DNA of 64,000 bases from Clostridium kluyveri DSM 555. GTDB lineage: Bacteria > Bacillota > Clostridia > Clostridiales > Clostridiaceae. Under the pieces are notes generated by a model, which was not told the origin of the DNA, made no database searches, and was given only the letters and a program-made list of their open reading frames with translations. Of the stretch, positions 57,333 to 64,000 are shown piece after piece. The position numbers and the translations under genes were made by a program. Location of the stretch: NCBI RefSeq assembly GCF_000016505.1, contig NC_009706.1:3720001-3784000 (forward strand). The letters are read 5' to 3'. Within the stretch, counting starts at the first letter, position 1. Every line of letters starts with the position of its first letter.

Positions 57333-59126
57333 ATGAAGAAAAAAACAGGTGTTTCCCGTCTTTTAGAAATTGCGGGAGAGAAAAGAGGCCTTCTTACCTG
57401 GTCCGCCATACTGTCCTCCATAAGTGCTTTGTGTATGCTTATTCCTTATCTTTCGATTTATTTCATTTTAAAGGAACTACTACAAAACGCTGCTACTCCT
57501 TATCTGATTGATAAGATAGAGGTAATACATTGGGGCTTTATTGCCCTTTTGGGGCTATTAGGAGGACTAATTATGATGTACGCAGGTGGAATGTGCTCGC
57601 ATATTGCGGCATACCGAATCCTTTACGGCCTACGTATAAAACTGTCAGATCATATTGGCAATCTTTCTCTTGGTTACTTAAACCAAAACTCCACAGGAAA
57701 AATTAAAAAGAATCTAGAATTAAATGTAGAAAAAATCGAATCTTTCATTGCCCACCAATTACCTGACATGGTTAATGTAGTGGTTACAATCATTATCATG
57801 TTCATTGCAATGTTTTCCCTTAACATTGTACTTGCACTTTGCTGCCTTATTCCTATTGTTACTGGTTTCTTTGCACAAGCATCTATGATGATGGGTAATA
57901 AGTCTAAAGAAAGCTTGAAAGGATATTATGACGCTTTAGAAAGAATTAATTCTTCTGCAGTTCAATATGTTCGCGGTATGCCTGCTGTAAAAGTATTTGG
58001 ACAAACTGTGCATTCTTTCAGAAAGTTCTATCAGGACATGATTGACTATCGAAATTTCTGTATCAAATTTGGAGAACAGTTTAGAACTGGATATATTCTC
58101 TTTAAGGTTCTACTGGGGTCATTTATAACTTTTATTCTTCCTATTGGAGTTTTCTTGCTCACTAGAGACCCACAGAACATAGCCCTTGCAGTCACCCTGC
58201 TATTTTTCTTAATTATGGTACCGGGTATAGCAGCACCCATGTATAAGGCAAATAATCTTGCAGCCACTATGCAGGAAATATGTGAAGGTACATCAAGGAT
58301 TGATGCTATTTTAAATGAAAAGTCTGTCCCCGAACCCGAAAATCCTTTGATTCCCACTTTCTATGAAGTGGAGTTTGACAAAGTTTCCTTTTCTTATAAA
58401 GCCGAATCCAATCAGGCTCTCTCTAACATCAGCCTTACAGCACCCCAGGGTAAGATCACTGCACTGGTAGGTCCATCTGGTTCCGGAAAATCAACCATTG
58501 CACAACTCATACCTCGTTTTTGGGATGTGCAAGAAGGCGAAATTCGAATCGGTGGAGTAGATGTATGCAGTATTCCAACAGAGAGCTTAATGAATATAGT
58601 ATCTTTCGTATTTCAGGATTCATTTCTTTTTTATGATACTCTGTATGAAAATATCCGAGTTGGAAAACTAGATGCCACAGAGGAAGAAGTGTATGCAGCG
58701 GCAAAAGCCGCCCAATGTCATGAATTTATTGAAAGGCTGCCTAAAGGATATAGCACGTTGATTGGCGAAGGTGGAACCTATCTGTCTGGAGGCGAAAAAC
58801 AAAGGATTTCTGTTGCACGGGCAATTCTGAAAAACGCTCCCATCCTTGTACTGGATGAAGCTACTGCCTTTGCTGACCCTGAGAATGAATATCAGATGCA
58901 GCTTGCTTTAAAAGAACTTATACGAGATAAGACGGTAATCGTTATTGCACATCGACTTTCTTCTATTTGTGCAGCAGAACAGATTTTAGTTCTGCAAAAA
59001 GGTGAAATCATCCAGCGTGGAACCCATGATAAATTGATATTAATAGAAGGCTTATATCAAAAAATGTGGCAGGCGTATATTACAGCTGCCACATGGAATG
59101 TCGGGAAGGGAGAGAATGTTCTATGA
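57333..59126 (+). CDS. ABC half-transporter (membrane plus ATPase domain), YbtPQ/IrtAB-like, subunit 1
   Basis: 597 residues. Six membrane helices in residues about 15-310, then the ATPase with Walker A GPSGSGKSTIAQL (about 380), signature YLSGGEKQRISVARAIL, Walker B ILVLDEATAFADPENEY and AHRLSSI. The exporter-like fold also occurs in siderophore importers of the YbtPQ/IrtAB type, and DEATAFADPENE resembles that group as I remember it. GGAGGGTTTTTC precedes the ATG. Its last codons overlap the next gene (ATGA), so the two form a heterodimer unit. Confidence 0.88.
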   Translation: MKKKTGVSRLLEIAGEKRGLLTWSAILSSISALCMLIPYLSIYFILKELLQNAATPYLIDKIEVIHWGFIALLGLLGGLIMMYAGGMCSHIAAYRILYGLRIKLSDHIGNLSLGYLNQNSTGKIKKNLELNVEKIESFIAHQLPDMVNVVVTIIIMFIAMFSLNIVLALCCLIPIVTGFFAQASMMMGNKSKESLKGYYDALERINSSAVQYVRGMPAVKVFGQTVHSFRKFYQDMIDYRNFCIKFGEQFRTGYILFKVLLGSFITFILPIGVFLLTRDPQNIALAVTLLFFLIMVPGIAAPMYKANNLAATMQEICEGTSRIDAILNEKSVPEPENPLIPTFYEVEFDKVSFSYKAESNQALSNISLTAPQGKITALVGPSGSGKSTIAQLIPRFWDVQEGEIRIGGVDVCSIPTESLMNIVSFVFQDSFLFYDTLYENIRVGKLDATEEEVYAAAKAAQCHEFIERLPKGYSTLIGEGGTYLSGGEKQRISVARAILKNAPILVLDEATAFADPENEYQMQLALKELIRDKTVIVIAHRLSSICAAEQILVLQKGEIIQRGTHDKLILIEGLYQKMWQAYITAATWNVGKGENVL

Positions 59127-60865
59127 AAATATTTTACAATATCACTGCTGGCAATCCTTCTAAACTGATAAAGCCGATTGTTTGGACAATTATATCCAAT
59201 ATCATCAATATTCTTCCCTTTGCACTGGTGATTATAGCAATCCAGATTATCTATTCTTATTATGCAGCACTGGATGCCACTCTGAATATTTCTGCATTAT
59301 GGGGTATTTGCATAACTTTAGCAGTCTCGATTCTAGTTATGTTTTTGGGAGAGATTCCCTCATACAAAACAACATACATGAGAGCTTATAGTGTTGCCGC
59401 TGATGGCCGTGCCAATTTGGCAGAGCATTTACGCAAGTTACCTCTCGGATATTTAACAAGTCGTAATCCAGGAGATCTTGGCAACATGATAATGGAGGAT
59501 TTCGGGCTAATTGAGCACTCCATTGCCCATATTGTACCACAAATGGTTGGAGCATTGATCATGCCTATTATAGCATTTTTAGGTCTATGCTTTCTGGATA
59601 TACGCATGGCACTTTCCATGTTTATATCCATGCCTTTTGCAATTTTACTGTTGTATGTGACTTCCAAGCTTCAAAAAAAGTTGGGAACAAGCCACATGAT
59701 GGCCAAAATTGATGTGGCCAAACGACTTCAGGAATATTTAGACGGGATGCGTATTATTAAAGCTTATAATCTAAAAGGGCAAAAGTTCAACAGACTACAC
59801 CATGCTTTAAAAAATTTTATGAGAGAAAGTATTCGTTTAGAAGGAATATTAGGACCTATTATACTGACAGCTATCGCATTTATAAAAGCGGGACTAGCTA
59901 TCATTGTCCTTGTAGGAGTCCATCTGCTGTTAAATGGAGAAATAGATATTGTTACCTTTTCCACATTTTTGGTCATAGGTACTCGTATCTTTGATCCCTT
60001 GACTGCAGCTCTTATCAACTATGCTGAATTTAGTTATAACCAACAGGCTGGAGCACGGATTGTTCATTTGTTGCAACAACCTATCATGTCCGGTACAAAA
60101 AAGCCTAATGATACCCATGCAATCACTTTTGAAAATGTTACTTTCAGCTATAATGAAATACCCGTAATCCAAGATATTTCCTTCCATATGGCCGAAGGTA
60201 CAATGACTGCCATTGTTGGCCCATCTGGAAGTGGAAAGAGTACAATTCTTCAGTTAATTGCTCGTTTCTATGACCCACAAAAAGGACGTATTCTTTTTGG
60301 CGGCATAGATGAGAAAGAATTAGAACCAGAAGCTCTTTTGCAAAAAATATCTATAGTATTTCAAGATGTATACCTGTTTCAGGATACCATTGAAAACAAT
60401 ATACGCTATGGCCGTAAAGAAGCCACTAAAGAAGAAGTGATTGAGGCAGCCAAAAAAGCCTGCTGCCATGATTTTATCAAAGTGCTTCCTGAAGGATACG
60501 ACACCATAGTAGGTGAAGGTGGAAACACTCTGTCTGGAGGAGAAAAGCAGCGTATTTCTATTGCACGTGCAATTCTGAAAAAAGCTCCTGTAGTCTTGCT
60601 CGATGAAGCTACAGCTTCACTAGATCCTGAAAATGAAGTATATGTACAAAAGGCAATCAACACCCTAGTTGAGGGAAGAACCGTTATTGTCATTGCACAT
60701 CGTCTGAAAACTATTGTATCCGCGGATAACATTATTGTTTTGGAAAATGGACGGATTGTAGAACAAGGCAAGCATGATGCACTACTTGCTGGACAAGGAC
60801 TTTATACACATCTATGGTGGCTTCAACAAAAAACAAGCGGCTGGAATATGTCTGTAAATGAATAA
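59123..60865 (+). CDS. ABC half-transporter, subunit 2
   Basis: 580 residues with six membrane helices (about 15-300) and an ATPase domain: Walker A GPSGSGKSTILQL, NTLSGGEKQRISIARAIL, VVLLDEATASLDPENEVY, AHRLKTI. ATG 59123 overlaps the previous stop (ATGA) and is preceded by AAGGGAGAG. The earlier in-frame start lies inside gene 1 and is less likely. Codon choice in both ABC genes uses more G and C than neighbouring genes, which suggests transfer. Substrate is unknown. Confidence 0.88.
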   Translation: MKIFYNITAGNPSKLIKPIVWTIISNIINILPFALVIIAIQIIYSYYAALDATLNISALWGICITLAVSILVMFLGEIPSYKTTYMRAYSVAADGRANLAEHLRKLPLGYLTSRNPGDLGNMIMEDFGLIEHSIAHIVPQMVGALIMPIIAFLGLCFLDIRMALSMFISMPFAILLLYVTSKLQKKLGTSHMMAKIDVAKRLQEYLDGMRIIKAYNLKGQKFNRLHHALKNFMRESIRLEGILGPIILTAIAFIKAGLAIIVLVGVHLLLNGEIDIVTFSTFLVIGTRIFDPLTAALINYAEFSYNQQAGARIVHLLQQPIMSGTKKPNDTHAITFENVTFSYNEIPVIQDISFHMAEGTMTAIVGPSGSGKSTILQLIARFYDPQKGRILFGGIDEKELEPEALLQKISIVFQDVYLFQDTIENNIRYGRKEATKEEVIEAAKKACCHDFIKVLPEGYDTIVGEGGNTLSGGEKQRISIARAILKKAPVVLLDEATASLDPENEVYVQKAINTLVEGRTVIVIAHRLKTIVSADNIIVLENGRIVEQGKHDALLAGQGLYTHLWWLQQKTSGWNMSVNE

Positions 60866-60932
60866 GCAGGGGATGATTTCTATTTGGCATAATTAAAAAT
60901 CAAACAGTTGCATAGGATAAGAATCTTCCCTT

Positions 60933-60960
60933 TTGCAAAGACAAAAGAAAATTTTATATT
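60933..60960 (+). promoter_or_regulatory. Probable promoter of the surface protein gene
   Basis: TTGCAA, 16-base spacer, TATATT, about 40 bases upstream of the TTG start. Confidence 0.4.
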
Positions 60961-61000
60961 AATAAATTACATTCAAATAAAATATTAAGGGGGAATCTAT

Positions 61001-63160
61001 TTGAGATTAAGGAAGATCTTAGGATTAATAGTAGGTGCGGTAATGTTATTTTCAACCACTGTTTTTGCAGAGTCTTCATATTCTTTGGACCAAAAAAGGA
61101 TTTTTGGAAAAGACAGATATGAAACTTCATCACTTATAAGCAAAAATGGTTGGGAAAGTGCTTCTGGTGTAGTAATATGTAATGGAGAAAATTTTCCAGA
61201 TGCACTTTGCGCTGCACCTCTTGCAAAAAAGTATAATGCACCAATTTTACTTGTCAGCAAATCGGGCTTGAGTGAAAGTACAGAGGAAGAATTATCCAGG
61301 CTAAATCCTGATAAACTGATAATTATAGGTGGAAATGGAGTCATACCTGACAAGGTAATATCTGAAATAAAAACTGCAGCACCTAAGGCTAGCGATGTAA
61401 CAAGGCTAGGAGGAACTACAAGATACGACACTTCAAAAATGATTGCGGATAAAGTTGGAAAAAATTCTTCAATAGTATTGGTTTCAGGAAAGGCTTCATC
61501 AGATGCACTTTCCATAAGTTATATAGCTGCCAATAAGGGCATGCCTATTTTATTAGCGGACAGAAAAGAAGATGTGTTGGAGTATTCAAAAGATAACAGT
61601 GTAGAAAAGGCCTACATAATAGGGGGAGAATCCCTGGTATCAAAGGACATAGAAAGCATATTTAAAAATACTGAAAGAATATACGGAAAGGACAGATATG
61701 AAAGCAGCCAAAAAATACTTGACAAATTTAAAGACGATATAAATTTTGGCAGTATATATCCGGTATCTGCCCAGTATAACGGAGTAGATCAATTTGCAGA
61801 TGCATTATCTGTTTCATCTCTGGCCTCTAAAGATTGTAATCCTATAATATTGGTAAGTGGTACCATGAATAAGGATACAGTTAGTATAATAAAGTCCAAA
61901 GTTGATAAAGACAGCAAGGTAATAGCAATAGGCGGAACTTCACTTGTATCTGAAAATATAGTAACCAGTGTAGTTAATGTAAATTCTTCTAGTGAGAATG
62001 ATAAGCCAAATAAACCTAGTGGCGGTGGTGGAGGTGGAGGATCTTCTAACAGTAATCCTTTTGCAGGAGAAAATGGTACTGTATCTTCTCCATATAAAGT
62101 TGCTACTGCTGTACAGCTTAATAAAGTACGAAGTTATTTAAACAAAAACTTCATTCTTACAGCAGACATTGATTTATCAAGCTATGCAAATTGGGAACCT
62201 ATTGGTGCTTTTAAACCTCTATCCGATAAACCAGAGGATGCAGAGACACCAGATCCTAAAGTGGCATTTAGTGGTACCTTTAACGGCAATGGTCATACCA
62301 TTTCCAGTGTAAAAATTGATCGTCCTGAAAGCTTTGCAACAGGCTTGTTTGGCTGCACTGTTGGAACTGAAGAAAAAACCGGGTCTATTTACAACTTAAC
62401 AGTGGAAAATGTAAATGTGACCGGATTCTATCTGGTGGGCGGCGTAATTGGCCTTCAACATGGAGGCTGCTCTGTGGAAAATATAACTTTAACTGGCAAT
62501 AATAAAATTCAGGGTCTACAGGGTATCGGCGGTATTGTAGGTACCAGCTTTGAAGATGTAAAAAGCTGCACTGCTGTGGCAGATATTATAGTTTTAGGTG
62601 ATGATGGTGCTTGTGCAGGAGTTTTAGTGGGTGGTACAGACTGCAGCTCATTAATTGATTGCACAGTGACAGGTGGCTCAGTTACCACAGAAGGCAATAA
62701 TTGTTGGGGTCTAGGAGGATTGTCTGGTGCAGTATATTCAGCAGTCCAGGTAACAAACTGTCATGTCAACAACGTGACCATTACAGTTCCAGGCGACAAT
62801 GATAGTTTTGTAGGTGGACTTGTTGGATTTACAGGAACCTATGGCCAGGATACACCTACTTCAGTAACAAACTGCTCATCCAATACTACCATTAACGTAT
62901 CGGACAGCACAACCTGCGTTGGTGGACTAGTAGGTGGCAGTAAAGAGAGTTCCACCGGGCCAATTCCTTCTTCTTTTGCAATTAAGGATTGTACCACTAC
63001 AGGAACTATTGCCGGAGGTTTTGAATCAGTAGGAAGCATAACAGGTTACGCCTATAATTCTACAGTAGAAGATTGTACCAGTACCATGACATGGAATAGT
63101 GGCATTCTTGAACAGATTGGAATTTGGGAAGTGATACAACCAGAGGATCAGGCTGCATAA
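61001..63160 (+). CDS. Secreted cell-wall protein with CWB2 repeats and a GLUG-type C-terminal region
   Basis: 719 residues. A signal peptide (LGLIVGAVMLFSTTVFA) is followed by three cell-wall-binding-2 modules (about 30-330) with FGKDRYETSSLIS, LGGTTRYDTSKMIA and YGKDRYESSQKIL. A linker with seven glycines (about 345) leads to a C-terminal half (about 355-710) of repeats such as GTFNGNGHTISSVKI, VGGVIGLQHGGCSVENI and FVGGLVGFTGTYG, typical of GLUG domains in surface adhesins. Start is TTG 61001 behind AAGGGGG. It ends at a strong terminator. Confidence 0.88.
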   Translation: MRLRKILGLIVGAVMLFSTTVFAESSYSLDQKRIFGKDRYETSSLISKNGWESASGVVICNGENFPDALCAAPLAKKYNAPILLVSKSGLSESTEEELSRLNPDKLIIIGGNGVIPDKVISEIKTAAPKASDVTRLGGTTRYDTSKMIADKVGKNSSIVLVSGKASSDALSISYIAANKGMPILLADRKEDVLEYSKDNSVEKAYIIGGESLVSKDIESIFKNTERIYGKDRYESSQKILDKFKDDINFGSIYPVSAQYNGVDQFADALSVSSLASKDCNPIILVSGTMNKDTVSIIKSKVDKDSKVIAIGGTSLVSENIVTSVVNVNSSSENDKPNKPSGGGGGGGSSNSNPFAGENGTVSSPYKVATAVQLNKVRSYLNKNFILTADIDLSSYANWEPIGAFKPLSDKPEDAETPDPKVAFSGTFNGNGHTISSVKIDRPESFATGLFGCTVGTEEKTGSIYNLTVENVNVTGFYLVGGVIGLQHGGCSVENITLTGNNKIQGLQGIGGIVGTSFEDVKSCTAVADIIVLGDDGACAGVLVGGTDCSSLIDCTVTGGSVTTEGNNCWGLGGLSGAVYSAVQVTNCHVNNVTITVPGDNDSFVGGLVGFTGTYGQDTPTSVTNCSSNTTINVSDSTTCVGGLVGGSKESSTGPIPSSFAIKDCTTTGTIAGGFESVGSITGYAYNSTVEDCTSTMTWNSGILEQIGIWEVIQPEDQAA

Positions 63161-63177
63161 ACAGAATCTAAATCAAT

Positions 63178-63235
63178 AAAAAATATACCCATTAAAATAA
63201 GTTTTACACTTATTTGCATGGGTGTATTTTTTATT
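63178..63235. terminator. Terminator between the surface protein and cotS-like gene
   Basis: A two-level stem (ATACCCAT/ATGGGTGTAT outside, AAATAAG/CTTATTT inside) ends in six T on the plus strand; it can serve both convergent genes. Confidence 0.75.
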
Positions 63236-63258
63236 TTACCAATACTACGATCTCCTAT

Positions 63259-63999
63259 TTAATTTAAAATTTTATTTTTGAATTCCTCCAAAAATTCTTC
63301 TCTATCTTCTTTATATCTGATTTTTCTTTTTAATCTGTCTAAAAATATTTCTTCTCTCCAATCTTTTCGCTTAGTATAATAGTCTCTGGATATAGTATAA
63401 AAATCGTTAGGGAAATTTAACATAGCATATAATACTTCTAATTCCCTATTGCTCAATGTGTTCTTATTACAATAATTATCTATTATCAGCTTTGCCTTTT
63501 CTATATCGAAAGCAAAATTTTTAACGACTTTATTTATAAAATTACATAAATCATGTACTTTGAGATCTATAATAGCATAATCAAAATCTACAAAATAAGC
63601 TTCATTATTATTTATTAATATGTTATGGTAAGCCAAATCATGATGACATACTACTATTTTGTCCTCCTCACTACATAACTTATAATAATAAGATTCTTCA
63701 AGCATACTTTCACTTTTTTTTATTTGTTCTATATAATAGCTAGAATTTTTTATAAATATTTCATCAAATTCCGTTTTCTTTTCATGTATATTAGCTATAT
63801 TTTGGAAAAATTCTATTTCTTGAATTCTTCGATTAAAAATATCAATAAGTTTTCCATTATTATACTTATTTTTTATATTTGTTTTGAAGCCTTCAGATGC
63901 AAGATGAAATTCTCCAAGTCCCTCAGCTGCAATACTCAAATCTATAGGATTACTAAAATTACATTCTCTCCCATAAACTACATCCATTATACAATACAT
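63259..63999 (-). CDS. Second CotS-family protein, 5' end outside the window
   Basis: The gene is cut at the right edge; about 246 residues are visible and, from comparison with the cotS at 53 kb, roughly the first 85 are missing. Shared blocks are GRECNFSNPIDLSIAAEGLG, EFHLASEGF, the loop VVCHHDLAYHNILINNN and AYFVDFDYAIIDLKVHDL. It is convergent with the surface protein gene. Two CotS paralogues thus flank the ArsR-AraC-ABC-surface protein block. Confidence 0.85.
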   Translation of the reverse strand: MYCIMDVVYGRECNFSNPIDLSIAAEGLGEFHLASEGFKTNIKNKYNNGKLIDIFNRRIQEIEFFQNIANIHEKKTEFDEIFIKNSSYYIEQIKKSESMLEESYYYKLCSEEDKIVVCHHDLAYHNILINNNEAYFVDFDYAIIDLKVHDLCNFINKVVKNFAFDIEKAKLIIDNYCNKNTLSNRELEVLYAMLNFPNDFYTISRDYYTKRKDWREEIFLDRLKRKIRYKEDREEFLEEFKNKILN

Positions 64000-64000
64000 G

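Overview
The window comes from an AT-rich, endospore-forming Firmicute of the genus Clostridium. Three near-identical thiolase genes in tandem next to a complete F1Fo ATP synthase operon, among clostridial sporulation genes, point to Clostridium kluyveri or a very close relative (from memory; no search was run). Most genes lie on the minus strand.

Layout. 0.2-7.1 kb: yyaC, then the classic cell-wall/sporulation block mbl, spoIIID, spoIIQ, spoIID, murA and a ywmB-like gene. 7.3-14.1 kb: atpIBEFHAGDC. 14.5-19.9 kb: three thiolase genes, each with its own promoter, a Rex-box-like site and a terminator, with a decayed transposase between the first two. 19.9-30.4 kb: cell-wall polymer genes (wecB and tagO types), dCMP deaminase, upp, rpiB, ywlE, ywlC, a ZIP transporter, prfA, prmC and a DUF1385 gene. 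30.6-38.2 kb: a chemoreceptor remnant, rpmE, rho, pyrG, small unknown genes, a DUF1934 gene and ypeB. 38.4-52.9 kb: a UgtP-like glycosyltransferase, spoIIR, a germinant receptor with fused B and C subunits, ispE, cyanophycin genes cphA and cphB, sipL, veg and yabG. 53.0-64.0 kb: cotS and a CotSA-like glycosyltransferase, then a probably acquired block (ArsR regulator, AraC regulator, two coupled ABC half-transporters, a CWB2 surface protein), then a second cotS-like gene cut by the window edge.

How the genes work together. The thiolases catalyse the C-C bond-forming step of chain elongation toward butyrate and caproate, and the ATP synthase connects the resulting membrane energy to ATP; its c subunit lacks the Na+ ligand signature, so H+ coupling is predicted. 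Many other genes act in endospore formation, coat assembly or germination (SpoIIID, SpoIIQ, SpoIID, SpoIIR, YabG, SipL, YpeB, the GerA-type receptor, CotS). Cyanophycin synthetase and cyanophycinase sit inside this spore-related neighbourhood and suggest a nitrogen store.

Less expected items: a dispersed two-hairpin intergenic repeat with at least eight whole or partial copies; an in-frame GerAB-GerAC fusion with an internal lipobox; an ArsR protein with a complete SmtB-type zinc-site spacing next to YbtPQ/IrtAB-like ABC genes; and several hairpin-bearing intergenic regions that could encode small RNAs. No rRNA, tRNA, CRISPR array or intact insertion sequence was seen.
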